NCBI RefSeq assembly: GCF_036075115.1
Contig: NZ_CP107958.1
Coordinates: 496,001-560,000 of the forward strand
Direction of reading: 5' to 3'
Length of the DNA: 64,000 bases
Origin: Streptomyces sp. NBC_00377
Lineage (GTDB): Bacteria; Actinomycetota; Actinomycetes; Streptomycetales; Streptomycetaceae
Shown here: piece after piece, positions 1 to 8,580 of the stretch
Layout of the letters: each line of letters begins with the position of its first letter
How positions within the stretch are numbered: position 1 is the stretch's first letter
Notes under the pieces: model-generated
What the model was told of the DNA's origin: nothing
What the model saw: only the letters and a program-made list of their open reading frames with translations
Database searches by the model: none
Translations under genes and position numbers: made by a program

Positions 1-145
1 GCGGAGTCGCTCGGCCGGTAGATCACCACCGATCGCACGGAAACGGCGCAGACGACAACCTGACAAAGCTCCGACAGAGCCGCCGTCCACCCGACCACCC
101 CCTCGTCGCCGTCACAGCTCGGACGAGTGGCGTCCGATCACCTCG

Positions 146-163
146 ATTGTTAGCGCTCACAAT
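146..163. promoter_or_regulatory. LacI-family operator-like palindrome
   Basis: ATTGTTAGCGCTCACAAT is an 18-bp near-perfect palindrome with the central AGCGCT core typical of LacI/GalR-family operators. It lies about 90 bp upstream of the arabinofuranosidase start, a position suited to sugar-responsive repression. No intact LacI gene is visible in the window; only a LacI remnant lies downstream of the enzyme gene. The palindrome is seen; the regulator is inferred. Confidence 0.6.
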
Positions 164-250
164 TCGCCTGCTCGGGCAGGCGGACGTCCCCCCTGCTCCC
201 TGCGCGTCCGGCGCCGGGCAGAGAAGAACGCAAGACGGAAGGGGTTCACA

Positions 251-1744
251 GTGACAGTCAGACACCTGAGAGGGATCCGGCTGAGGGTGGTGGGCGCGGT
301 GCTCGCACTGCTCGCCGGTCTCCTGGCCGGCGTCCTCGGTACCGCGGGCACGGCCCAGGCCGCCTCGTCCCTGCCGTGCGACATCTACGCCTCGGCGGGC
401 ACGCCCTGTGCCGCCGCCCACAGCACCACGCGAGCGCTCTACGCCGCCTACAACGGCCCGCTCTACCAGGTGAAGCGCGCATCGGACTCCGCCACCGCCG
501 ACATCGGCGTACTCAGCGCCGGCGGCTACGCCAACGCGGCGGCGCAGGACTCCTTCTGCTCGGGCACGACCTGTGTCATCACCAAGATCTACGACCAGAG
601 CTCGAACCACAACGACCTGACCATCGAGGGGCCGGGCGGCAACGGCGGCCAGGACGTCGGCGCGATCGCCAACGCGTTGCCGGTCACGGTCGGCGGCCAC
701 GCCGCGTACGGCGTCTTCGTCTCCGCGGGCGTCGGCTACCGCGACAACAGCACCACGGGCATCGCCACCGGCAGCTCCCCCGAAGGTGCGTACATGGTGA
801 CCAGCGGCCACCACGTGAACAACCGCTGCTGCTTCGACTACGGCAACGCCGAGACGTCCGGCAACGACACCGGCAACGGCCACATGGACGCGATCAACTT
901 CGGTACGGAGTGCTGGTTCTCCTGTTCCGGATCCGGCCCCTGGGTCGAGGCGGACCTGGAGAACGGGCTGTTCTTCGGAGCGAACGGCCCCTACGCGGGA
1001 AACACCGGCATCTCCAGCGAGTACGTCACCGCCATGGAGAAGAACAACGGCAAGACGACCTACGCGATCAAGGGCGGCAACTCCCGGTCGGGCGCTCTGA
1101 GCACCTTCTACAACGGAGCCCTTCCCAACCTCGGCGGATACACCCCGATGCACCTCGAAGGCGCCATCGTCCTCGGCACCGGCGGTGACAACAGCAACGG
1201 CTCGGACGGCTCCTTCTTCGAAGGCGTCATGACCTCCGGCTACCCGACCGACGCCGCCGACAACGCCGTACAGGCGAACATCACCTCCGTCGCGTACACC
1301 ACCCCGGCCGCGGCCTTCCCCGTCGCCGGCACCGCCTATCGCCTGACCAACCCCAACTCCGGCAAGGTCCTGGATGCAGTCAACTGCGGGACCGCCAACG
1401 GGACTTCGGTCGACCTCTGGTCGTCGCTCGGCAACACCTGCCAGCAGTGGAAGTTCGCCGGCGCGGGCAACGGGCACTACACCATCACCAACGTCAACAG
1501 CGGCACGGTCCTGGACGACAAGAACTGCGCGCAGTCCAACGGAACGGCCGTCCAGCTGTGGGCCTCTCTCGGCAACAACTGCCAGCAGTGGGACGTCACC
1601 AGGGCCGGCACCCACTACACCCTCAGCAACGTCAACACCGGCATGACTCTGGACGTCACGAACTGCGCAACGGCCAACGGCACCGTCGTCCGCCAGTGGC
1701 AGCAGCTCGACAACACCTGTCAGCAGTGGGACATCGCCCCCTGA
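251..1744 (+). CDS. Secreted GH54 alpha-L-arabinofuranosidase with ricin-type lectin domain
   Basis: Predicted extracellular enzyme that releases arabinose from arabinoxylan or arabinan side chains. Residues 1-37 form a signal peptide (basic start, Ala/Leu-rich core, AQA cleavage region). Residues about 38-345 match the GH54 arabinofuranosidase B catalytic fold: the family nucleophile appears as Glu237 in DLENG and the general acid as Asp313 in GGDNSN. Residues about 355-497 form a ricin/CBM13 beta-trefoil with three QQW motifs, in place of the CBM42 found in fungal GH54 enzymes. The GTG start at 251 follows GGAAGGGG at a good distance. A LacI-type palindrome lies upstream and a strong hairpin downstream, so it is probably a single-gene transcript. 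Confident in family; exact glycan target is unknown. Confidence 0.92.
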   Translation: MTVRHLRGIRLRVVGAVLALLAGLLAGVLGTAGTAQAASSLPCDIYASAGTPCAAAHSTTRALYAAYNGPLYQVKRASDSATADIGVLSAGGYANAAAQDSFCSGTTCVITKIYDQSSNHNDLTIEGPGGNGGQDVGAIANALPVTVGGHAAYGVFVSAGVGYRDNSTTGIATGSSPEGAYMVTSGHHVNNRCCFDYGNAETSGNDTGNGHMDAINFGTECWFSCSGSGPWVEADLENGLFFGANGPYAGNTGISSEYVTAMEKNNGKTTYAIKGGNSRSGALSTFYNGALPNLGGYTPMHLEGAIVLGTGGDNSNGSDGSFFEGVMTSGYPTDAADNAVQANITSVAYTTPAAAFPVAGTAYRLTNPNSGKVLDAVNCGTANGTSVDLWSSLGNTCQQWKFAGAGNGHYTITNVNSGTVLDDKNCAQSNGTAVQLWASLGNNCQQWDVTRAGTHYTLSNVNTGMTLDVTNCATANGTVVRQWQQLDNTCQQWDIAP

Positions 1745-1764
1745 CCGCACGACCGCGTCACCGA

Positions 1765-1794
1765 CGGCCCGCCGGACTCTCCACCGGCGGGCCG
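1765..1794 (+). terminator. Intrinsic terminator hairpin after the arabinofuranosidase gene
   Basis: CGGCCCGCCGG (1765-1775) and CCGGCGGGCCG (1784-1794) form a perfect 11-bp stem with an 8-nt loop, starting 20 nt after the stop codon. There is no T tract, as is usual in Streptomyces. Confidence 0.8.
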
Positions 1795-2032
1795 CCGACC
1801 CTCGGCATCGCGCCCCCGGACGAAGACGCCGGATCCCGCCGCGCTGCGGAACCACGGGCGAGGGCAGCGGACCGCCTACGCCCGCTGACCCGCCCTCGAC
1901 GCGAGCGAGAAGCCCACTGTTCAGCGGATGCGCACGACCGTCACCGCGCCACCGCCCTGATCCGGCCGGGAACCCGCCGCCCCGTCCCCGCGCACAGCAC
2001 CAGCCGCCGGCCGGTCAAGGGGCCCCGGCCGG

Positions 2033-2280
2033 TCAGGCCGAGCGCCGGACACGGACCTGGAGCGGCTCCGCGATGCGGACATCGGTCGCTTCCTTTCCGT
2101 CCAGCGCGTCGACGATGCGGCGATCACGTCGATGTCGCGGACGACCGTGGTCAGCGGCGGCTGGGCCGTCGCCGCGCCGGGGATGTCGTCGACGCCGATC
2201 ACGGCGAGATCATCGGGGGCGCGCAGTCCGAGGGACCGCGGGGCGACCAGCACGGCCAGGGCGATGTCGTCGTTGAAGTT
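2033..2280 (-). pseudogene. LacI-family regulator, 3' remnant with a frameshift
   Basis: The minus strand encodes FNDDIALAV, then AVIGVDDIPGAA and PPLTTVVRDIDV, which are hallmark segments of the LacI/GalR ligand-binding domain C-terminal half. Just after RDIDVIAA the frame is lost; in the next frame the text resumes as IVDALDGKEATDVRIAEP and ends in RVRRSA-stop at 2033, where such proteins normally end. So the remnant carries a one-base frameshift, lacks the HTH and N-terminal two-thirds, and cannot be functional. Its 5' edge coincides with the start of an oppositely oriented ABC ATPase remnant at about 2279. Confidence 0.75.
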
Positions 2281-2503
2281 CCATGACCTGCTGCCTCGCG
2301 TGGGCGTGCCCGAGGACGCGGCCGACCGGTATCCGGCCCAGTTCGGCGGAGGCCAACGCCAGCGCATCGTCATCGCCCGAGCGGTCGCCGGCCAACCGAA
2401 ACTCATCGTCTGCGACGAACCGACCAGCGCCCTGGACGTCACCACCCAGGCCGGCGCGCTGGAACTCCTCGCCGAACTCCAGCAGTCGCTCGGGTGCGCA
2501 GGT
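2279..2503 (+). pseudogene. Oligopeptide-type ABC transporter ATPase, internal remnant
   Basis: The plus strand encodes FHDLLPRVGVPEDAADRYPA, a GGGQRQR signature, RIVIARAVA, a Walker B segment LIVCDEPTSALDV and TTQAGALELLAELQQSLG, which is the second half of a Dpp/Opp-type ATPase. The Walker A region is missing, and similarity stops after about 2503, before the H-loop. Both ends are therefore lost and no intact permease genes are nearby. It abuts the LacI remnant with almost no spacer. Confidence 0.75.
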
Positions 2504-2793
2504 TGGGTCAGCCGCGGCCCCTCAACCCGACACCGGCCCCACGGCAACGGCTACGCCGCCGGAAGCCTCCGACACCGGGGAGCGGCGTTGCCCGGCCCAT
2601 GACGGGCGACTAAGGTCGGTCGGGTGACTGCCGGGTCGGCCATGGGCCATTCACGAGTGGGGTTCCCGGCCTCGGCGTGAGCGCGAGGCGGGCCAGAAGC
2701 CCGCCCCTTTCTCCTTGTCTTTGCTGCGGCGCCCGCGTGTGGCGCCCCCATCCACGTGACCACGTGATCCAAAGACCGGGAGACACACCACCA

Positions 2794-3222
2794 ATGTCAT
2801 ACGCCCATCATCACCCGCAGGAACCCGGGCTGTCGGCGACCGCCGTGCAGTTGAACCACACCGCTGTCTACGCCGCCGACCGGCACCTGTCGGCCGAGTT
2901 CATCGCCGCGATTCTGGGGCTGGAGGTCGGTGCGCCGTTCGGGCCGTTCCTGCCTGTCGACCTCGGCAACGGCGTGACCCTCGACTACTACGAGAAGCGG
3001 CACGAGCCGATCCAGTCGCAGCACTACGCGTTCCTCGTACCCGACGCGCAGTTCGACGCCATGATCGCCCGTCTCGAGGCGGTCGGTGTCACGTACTACG
3101 CCGACCCCGGCCATACCGAACCCGCCCGGATCAACCGCTTGTTCGGCGGACGCGGCGCGTACTTCGAGGACCCGGACGGCCACAACATGGAGATCATGAC
3201 CCGGCCCTACCTCCGCCCCTAG
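2794..3222 (+). CDS. VOC (glyoxalase/dioxygenase) family protein
   Basis: A 142-residue protein of the vicinal-oxygen-chelate superfamily, with paired beta-alpha-beta-beta-beta modules. Residues about 18-60 (LNHTAVYAAD...FIAAILGLEV) and 70-138 (YAFLVPDAQFDAMIARLEAVGV...YFEDPDGHNMEIMTRPY) match this fold. His and Glu residues typical of the metal site are present (HTAV, HYAFLV, HNMEIM). The ATG at 2794 follows GGGAGA. It stands alone between remnants and a convergent small gene. The substrate cannot be read from the sequence; members include lyases, dioxygenases and resistance proteins. Confidence 0.85.
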   Translation: MSYAHHHPQEPGLSATAVQLNHTAVYAADRHLSAEFIAAILGLEVGAPFGPFLPVDLGNGVTLDYYEKRHEPIQSQHYAFLVPDAQFDAMIARLEAVGVTYYADPGHTEPARINRLFGGRGAYFEDPDGHNMEIMTRPYLRP

Positions 3223-3305
3223 CCCTCCGCCCGGCGACGGTGGACGCTGCCGCAGACGGGCAGCGACCACCTGCCGACCGGCGGCGTCCGGCCCGGCCGG
3301 CCCTC

Positions 3306-3341
3306 CTCGCCGGACGGTTCGCTCCGCCCGTCCGAGGCGAG
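3306..3341. terminator. Bidirectional hairpin between convergent genes
   Basis: CTCGCCGGACGG pairs with CCGTCC-GA-GGCGAG, giving a 12-bp stem with a 2-nt bulge and a 10-nt loop. It lies between the VOC gene (plus) and the small gene ending at 3423 (minus). Confidence 0.6.
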
Positions 3342-3422
3342 GGAGCGGGCCGCCCGGCGGCGAGGGGATCTGTCCCGATTGCTACTTCGCCACCCGCCGC
3401 ACCGCCGGAGCGGCGGGCCGAG

Positions 3423-3758
3423 TCACTCCGGGTGGTTCGTCGCCTCCCGCTGGAGCTGCACCGCGGCCAGCAGGCTCAGCTTCGGCTCCGCCTCACGCAG
3501 TGCCTTCACCGCCGCGACCGAGGTGATGTCCCCCCGGAAGCCGACCGCGGCGAGACGCGAGCGGACCCAGCGGGCGCGCACCTGTGTCTCTGCTGCCGCG
3601 GCGGTGGATTCCACGAGCGTGACGGCGCGTTCCAGTCCCGTCCGCTCCTCGGGCTCCGCCTCGGCGAGCGCCTGGCGCAGTGCCGCGGCGACCACGTCCG
3701 CGTCCCGGATCGTCACCACGAAGTTGTGCTTCTTGTTCAGCCCCGCGAATACCGTCAT
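3423..3758 (-). CDS. Conserved-looking small protein of unknown function
   Basis: A 111-residue protein from MTVFAGLNKKHNFVV. It is Ala/Glu/Arg-rich and probably all-helical after a short N-terminal strand (residues 1-18). No catalytic motif or membrane segment is visible. The ATG at 3758 is chosen because AGGATG precedes it and the upstream in-frame residues look non-coding; a start at 3794 would add 12 residues. It converges with the VOC gene. Function is not recognised. Confidence 0.6.
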   Translation of the reverse strand: MTVFAGLNKKHNFVVTIRDADVVAAALRQALAEAEPEERTGLERAVTLVESTAAAAETQVRARWVRSRLAAVGFRGDITSVAAVKALREAEPKLSLLAAVQLQREATNHPE

Positions 3759-4044
3759 TGCATCATCCTGACCATCAGCTTTCCTCCGTGCCAAGGAACT
3801 TGAGGAGCCTCAGAGGATCGGGCCGGGCCGGGGCGCACCGTTCGGGTCGGCGGCCGCGCACGACCCACCTGGCCGTCGTTGCATCAGGATGGCGGCTGCT
3901 GAGAAGTCGGAGCAGACTGGCCTCGTCCCCGGACACAACCGCGTGGCGTCGACGGGCGCGCCCGAGGGACGGGAATCGGACCGGTTCGCGTTCACCGTGG
4001 ACGTGCTCGGTCGCGGGGGATGCCTCGGCGGGGAGGGAGGACCG

Positions 4045-4479
4045 ATGACGGAATCCGGCCTGTTCGAGCTCGAAACCGTTGTGGTGGGGCAGCCGAAGCG
4101 TTCACGGTGGCGCAGTTACAAGGGCCCCTGGCTGACCGTGTCCACCGTGGAGGGGGCCCTGCTCGCCCAGGTCACGCACACGGACGACACGCGGTTTCTC
4201 CTCACGAGAACGTCCGGTGAGTTGATCACCGAGATCGCGAGGCATGCCGGATTCGCACAGTTCGGATCAGTGCGGTTCCGCTTCACCGACCCCGCGGACC
4301 GGGAGGTGGGGAGCGCCGTCGCCCGTGGACTCGTCAAGACCCGACAGCTGAGCATCCAGACGGAGCGGGGACGCCGGCTCTTTCTCACTCGGCTGGGTCA
4401 CCTGTCCGACGAGTGGTGCCTGACGGAGACCGATCCGGAACAGAGTCCGGCGCCGGAAGTTCTCGGCCGGTCACGGTGA
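4045..4479 (+). CDS. Unknown cytoplasmic protein, possibly LURP-one/scramblase-like fold
   Basis: A 144-residue protein beginning MTESGLFELETVVV, with a clear GGAGGGAGG ribosome site ending 4 nt before the ATG. The pattern of alternating hydrophobic strands (VSTVEGALLAQVTH, RFLLTRTSGELITEIAR, FGSVRFRFTDPADREVGS) recalls the beta-barrel of LURP-one-related or scramblase-like proteins, but this is a weak, fold-level impression. No signal peptide. Its stop codon overlaps the GTG of a possible small downstream gene, suggesting a two-gene operon. Confidence 0.65.
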   Translation: MTESGLFELETVVVGQPKRSRWRSYKGPWLTVSTVEGALLAQVTHTDDTRFLLTRTSGELITEIARHAGFAQFGSVRFRFTDPADREVGSAVARGLVKTRQLSIQTERGRRLFLTRLGHLSDEWCLTETDPEQSPAPEVLGRSR

Positions 4480-4628
4480 GCAGCGTCGACGCCTGGCTCG
4501 GGCTCCAGCGGTACGTTCTCGAAATGGCCCCCGGCCTGGATGCCGGCGAACGGCGGACCGTCGTCGTCTCTACCGTCTGTCTGCATCTGCTCCGCCGGCC
4601 TCCCGGCGACAGCGCCTCGCCCGCATGA
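4476..4628 (+). CDS. Possible 50-residue protein coupled to the upstream gene
   Basis: A GTG at 4476 overlaps the preceding stop as GTGA, a common translational-coupling arrangement in Streptomyces. The product (SSVDAWLGLQRYVLEMAPG...VVVSTVCLHLLRRPPG) has an amphipathic helical look and ordinary codon use. No family is recognised. The overlap and plausible composition are the only support. Confidence 0.4.
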   Translation: MSSVDAWLGLQRYVLEMAPGLDAGERRTVVVSTVCLHLLRRPPGDSASPA

Positions 4629-4816
4629 GAGGGCCCCGGTGCAGCGCCCGGGTTTCGGCCCGGCTCGTGCTGATCTCCGTGGTTCCCGAAGGGAGGCGAC
4701 AGGAGCTTCTCCGCGCCCACGGCAGACGACAGCACGTCCGCTCTGTGCCCGGAGGCCGCTGATGGGCGAGTGGCGGACCCATTCGCCACCCGCTTCATCC
4801 CGATAGGATCCCTATT

Positions 4817-5941
4817 GTGAAGAAGTCAGTACGGCTCCGGCACCGCCACCGTCCCGATGAGGGTCAGCGGCAGGCCGTACGGCTGTCACCGGTGCTGGTC
4901 GCCGTCCTCATCGCAGGCCTCGCGTTCGCCACCCCGAGAGAGATCGCCTTCAGCCGCCTGCTGCCCGCGGCCCCCGCTCTGGCGGCCGCGGTATGGCCCG
5001 TGCTCCCGACGATCCTGCTGGGGGCGTTCTGCTTTCTGGCCATGATCGGCATCAGCTTCGTCCACTCGGATCTGGGAACGCCGTACACGGCCGCCGCGAT
5101 CGCTGCGGTCACCTTCGCGGCCGCGTATGCGAGCCATCTCCGGCTCCAGCGTGAGGAGACGCTCTTCCAGGTGAGGCTCGTCGCCGACGCGGCACAGACG
5201 GTACTGCTCCGTCCTCTGCCGCAACGAATGCAAAGCGTCGAGATCGAGTCGCTGTACCGGGCGGCCCAGGAGCAGGCCCGCATCGGAGGCGACTTCTACG
5301 AGGCCGCCGACACGCCGTACGGCGTCCGGCTGCTCATCGGCGACGTACGCGGCAAAGGTCTGTCGGCGGTGGGGGCGGCCGCGGCGGTGATCAACTGTTT
5401 CAGGGAGAACGCATACGACCAGCCCGACCTGACGGGCCTGATCCACCGCATGCAGATCACCATGACCCGCTACAGCGCGGCGATCCCCGCCGAAGACCAG
5501 CAGGAGCACTTCGCCACCGCTGTGATCACCGAGATCCCCTACGGCACCGGGCACGTCAAGGTCCTGAACTGCGGGCACCCACCCCCGGTGTTCGTACGGA
5601 GCGGCGAGATCCACGTCCTCGAGCCCACCCGCCCCTCCACACCGCTCAATCTCGCTGCGCTCCTCGGGGACGACTACCACGTCGACACCGTCGCCTTCGT
5701 CCCCGGAGATCAGATGCTGCTCTACACCGACGGTGTGACGGAGACCCGCGACCGTAGCGGCACGTTCTTCCCGCTGCCCGACTGGATGCGCGGGCACCGC
5801 ACGGCTTCGCCCCGTGAGCTGCTGACCCAGCTTCACAGGGACCTGCTCCGCTACGCCGGCGGAAGACTCGATGACGACATCGCGGCCCTCGCCGTGCGCC
5901 GCCGCCACATGTCGGCTCAGAAGCACCAGGGTCCTCCCTGA
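4817..5941 (+). CDS. Membrane-anchored PP2C (SpoIIE-type) serine phosphatase
   Basis: A 374-residue phosphatase of the RsbU/SpoIIE group, which typically dephosphorylates anti-sigma-factor antagonists in partner-switching networks. Residues about 20-115 hold three hydrophobic helices, so the N-terminus is membrane-embedded. Residues about 150-365 are the catalytic domain: RIGGDFYEA, LIGDVRGKGLSA, LNCGHPPPVF, LLYTDGVTE and DDDIAALAVR are the motifs with metal-binding Asp residues. GTG start at 4817. It is monocistronic, about 10 kb from the anti-sigma/sigma genes in this window; a functional link to them is only a guess. Confidence 0.9.
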   Translation: MKKSVRLRHRHRPDEGQRQAVRLSPVLVAVLIAGLAFATPREIAFSRLLPAAPALAAAVWPVLPTILLGAFCFLAMIGISFVHSDLGTPYTAAAIAAVTFAAAYASHLRLQREETLFQVRLVADAAQTVLLRPLPQRMQSVEIESLYRAAQEQARIGGDFYEAADTPYGVRLLIGDVRGKGLSAVGAAAAVINCFRENAYDQPDLTGLIHRMQITMTRYSAAIPAEDQQEHFATAVITEIPYGTGHVKVLNCGHPPPVFVRSGEIHVLEPTRPSTPLNLAALLGDDYHVDTVAFVPGDQMLLYTDGVTETRDRSGTFFPLPDWMRGHRTASPRELLTQLHRDLLRYAGGRLDDDIAALAVRRRHMSAQKHQGPP

Positions 5942-6113
5942 CCAGATCCTGTCATTGCCACGGCTCGGATCCGGTCGTAGCCGGTTACGCACGGCTCCCC
6001 GCACGGGATCCGCCCGTGCCGGACGGGGCGGTGGAGGCCGGGTACGACGACGCGCCGGCCCTGCTGTGGCGGCGGCCGGCTCAGCCGCCGCCGCGAGAGG
6101 CCGCTGCGCGCCG

Positions 6114-6379
6114 GCCGAGCGGCTGGTGGTGGTGCGACAGCGCTCGGAGCGGGGCGACGTCACGGCTTCACCGACTTCCTGGAGGTGGACGCCGACGAGG
6201 CCGCATGGGAGCCCCCTCTGCGACAACTCCCCAGCGTGGGACGTGAGATGCGCTGGTTCTCGGGCGAGGACGTCCTTGTCCGTGAATTCGACGGCTTCTG
6301 CCTGAACGTCCGGGCCCGCACGGAGGAGGCACTGGAACGACTGAGGGATGCGGTGCCGGGAGACTGGCTGGTGGGCTGA
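6114..6379 (+). pseudogene. Frameshifted remnant of a small unknown gene
   Basis: One frame reads AERLVVVRQRSERGDVT and, after an apparent one-base loss near 6163, another continues GFTDFLEVDADEAAW...GEDVLVREFDGFCLNV...LRDAVPGDWLVG-stop. Joined, they make a sensible protein segment of about 90 residues; neither frame makes sense alone across the junction. No family is recognised. It could instead be a short intact gene starting at 6185 (64 residues). Confidence 0.35.
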
Positions 6380-6611
6380 GCACCCGGGGGCGTGGCCGGC
6401 GGGGCACGGTCCCGGCCCGGACGCTGCGTGGCCGATCGCCGCCAGAGCATCAGCGAGCGCTGCCCGTCGGGTGCGGCTCCTCCTCGCGCAGTCGACGCCC
6501 GCGTCCTGGGTGACCGCCCGATTTGGCTTCCGCCTTCTCGTCGCGGCCGTGCGGTGCCGTCTCGGGGGCCGCGCTGTTCGCCACGACGTTCTCCGAGCCG
6601 GGTGGCTACAA

Positions 6612-6629
6612 GTCGGCTCCACAGCCGAC
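6612..6629. promoter_or_regulatory. Inverted repeat in the metallopeptidase promoter region
   Basis: GTCGGCT-CCAC-AGCCGAC is a perfect 7-bp inverted repeat ending 23 bp before the ATG of the M1-type peptidase. Its position suits an operator; it could also be a weak terminator of the remnant upstream. Confidence 0.35.
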
Positions 6630-6652
6630 GTGTTGTGACAGTATCGGCTGGC

Positions 6653-8050
6653 ATGTCGCCGTCAACCTCATGGGCGCCCGTGTCCGGTCGTCGTCTGTTC
6701 GTGGTGCTCCTCGTGCTGTTCCTGCTGGCGTTCGGCGCCGCCGTGAGCGATGCCGACGCTGTGACCGGGCAGGGGGTGACCGAGGCTGCGGCGACGCCTG
6801 ATCGCGCACGCTACGACGTCTCCTTGCGCTCCGACGCCGACGGCGGCCGCTGGAGCGGCCGACAGCGAATCACCTTCCGCAATGCCTCGCATCGGCCTCT
6901 GCGTGAGGTGTTCCTGCGGCTGTGGGGCAACGGCGAGGACGAGTGCGGCACGCCCGGCGCCCCCTCCCCCGTCCTCGTGTCGAACATCGGCGGTGGCACA
7001 CGAGGGCCTCTCCTCGTGCGGTGCACGGCCCTGCGTATCGACCTGCCGAAGCCGCTGGCGCACGGCGAGCGGACATCCATCGCCTTCGACGTCTCCATCA
7101 CCGTGCCCGACCGCAATGCCCGCTTCGGCCGCGAGGGCGCCTACCGCTTCCTCGGCAACGCGCTGCCGGTGCTCGCCGTGCACGACGCGAAGGGCCCGCA
7201 CCTGGACCCCTACGTGGCGCTCGGCGAGAGCTTCTACGCCCTGACCAGCGACTTCCGGGTCCGACTCGACCATCCGTCAGCTCTGAAGGTGCCCGCCACC
7301 GGTCATACCCGCACCTTGCCCGGCCGTCCCGGCCGCTCCGTCACCGTCAGCGTCGCCGACCGGGTGCGGGACTTCGCGTGGGCCGCGGGTCCGTTCCGCA
7401 CGGCGACGCAGACCACGCCCGACGGCGTGCGCGTGAAGTCGTACTGGGCGCCCGACGTCCCTGCCGTGGGCGTGAGCCTGACCCGCACGGACGCCGTCGC
7501 CGCGATCGACCGCTTCGGCCGGGAGTTCGGCCGCTATCCGTACGGCGAGATCGACCTCGTGATGACCAGCCAGTTCGGCGGCGGCATGGAGTACCCCGGT
7601 CTCGTCCTCCTCGGCACCACCGAGGAAGGCAGCGCCGTCGTCCACGAGGTGGCGCACCAGTGGTGGTACGGCATCGTCGGCAACGACGAGTACGCCTCTC
7701 CATGGCTGGACGAGAGCTTCGCGCAGTACGCCAACGCCCGCTTCTACGGCTGGGAGACCCGTGAGTGCTGGTCGGACGTCTACTGGCCCGACGACAGCAC
7801 CGCGCTCACGTCCTCGATGGCCTACTGGTCGCAGCACCGCGGCGAGTACCACCTCGTCTACACGGCCGGACCCTGTGCTCTGGCGGACCTGGAGCGCACC
7901 CTCGGCGCCGACGCCATGGCACGACTGCTCAAGCGGTACGCCAGGGACCACTGGTACGGCGTCTCCACCACCGCCGACTTCAAGAAGGCCGCACAGGCCA
8001 TGACGCGCGACGACCTCGGCCCCTTCTGGGAAGCCCATCGCATTCGCTGA
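6653..8050 (+). CDS. Exported M1-family (gluzincin) metallopeptidase
   Basis: A 465-residue zinc peptidase. Residues about 13-36 are a hydrophobic export signal or anchor. An N-terminal beta domain (residues about 50-230) precedes the catalytic domain with the substrate-binding GGMEYPG motif and HEVAH at 331-335, followed by Glu354 in LDESFAQY; this HEXXH-18-E set is the M1 zinc site, so the enzyme should be active. It is shorter than full aminopeptidase N because the large C-terminal helical domain is absent. The ATG at 6653 is chosen because the signal sequence starts there; further upstream the frame is non-coding. Ribosome site is weak. Confidence 0.88.
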   Translation: MSPSTSWAPVSGRRLFVVLLVLFLLAFGAAVSDADAVTGQGVTEAAATPDRARYDVSLRSDADGGRWSGRQRITFRNASHRPLREVFLRLWGNGEDECGTPGAPSPVLVSNIGGGTRGPLLVRCTALRIDLPKPLAHGERTSIAFDVSITVPDRNARFGREGAYRFLGNALPVLAVHDAKGPHLDPYVALGESFYALTSDFRVRLDHPSALKVPATGHTRTLPGRPGRSVTVSVADRVRDFAWAAGPFRTATQTTPDGVRVKSYWAPDVPAVGVSLTRTDAVAAIDRFGREFGRYPYGEIDLVMTSQFGGGMEYPGLVLLGTTEEGSAVVHEVAHQWWYGIVGNDEYASPWLDESFAQYANARFYGWETRECWSDVYWPDDSTALTSSMAYWSQHRGEYHLVYTAGPCALADLERTLGADAMARLLKRYARDHWYGVSTTADFKKAAQAMTRDDLGPFWEAHRIR

Positions 8051-8136
8051 CGGTGCGCGCGGGGCGGGAGCGGAGCCCGATCGCGATGCCGGGCCGTGCC
8101 GCCCCGGCCCGGGCTCACGGCGGAAGCTGTTCCGCC

Positions 8137-8580
8137 TCAACCGTGCCCGGTTCCGGTCTCACGGCGTGCGGAGAAGGAACGCATCGCGGTGTGGATGACC
8201 CAGCCCGAGGCGGCGCCGACCACGTACCAGAACAGGTCGGGTGCGTTGAACGTGGAACCGAGCACGAACCGAGCAACGGTGCTGCGCTGCGCGAGTTCAG
8301 CGGGCACCTCGCTGAGCTGTAGAAACTCGACCGCCCAACTGGCGGTCAAGGTGCCGGCGGCCGCCGTCAGTGGCGTGACTCGTGGCGCCACCAGAACGAC
8401 GAGGGTGAAGAGCAGGAGGGTGTACAGCGCGTCCCCGCCGTATTTGGCGGCCACGCTCCCTGCCGCCGCGGACCTGAGACCCAGCCCCGCACCGACGGTG
8501 AGGATCGCGGCACCGGCTGCCGCCAGACGCGTGCGTATCGGATCGGCGGCGCTGTCATGGGTTTCCGAGATGCGAGCCAC
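8137..8580 (-). CDS. DUF2809 family integral membrane protein
   Basis: A protein of about 147 residues with four hydrophobic helices. The segment with KYGGDALYTLLLFTLVVLVA, EFLQL and LGSTFNAPDLFWYVVG is characteristic of the DUF2809 family, small membrane proteins of unknown role. The GTG at 8580 is the best start near the first helix, but no strong ribosome site precedes it, so the N-terminus is uncertain. It converges with the metallopeptidase gene. Confidence 0.7.
   Translation of the reverse strand: MARISETHDSAADPIRTRLAAAGAAILTVGAGLGLRSAAAGSVAAKYGGDALYTLLLFTLVVLVAPRVTPLTAAAGTLTASWAVEFLQLSEVPAELAQRSTVARFVLGSTFNAPDLFWYVVGAASGWVIHTAMRSFSARRETGTGHG

Noticed and set aside
23..1855. 610-codon open frame opposite the arabinofuranosidase
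   Set aside because: No recognisable fold, biased Val/Gly/Arg composition, and the opposite strand carries a clear GH54 enzyme with signal peptide.
3423..3758. Effector-associated or anti-sigma domain
   Set aside because: Only composition suggested it; no motif could be pointed to, so it is left as unknown.
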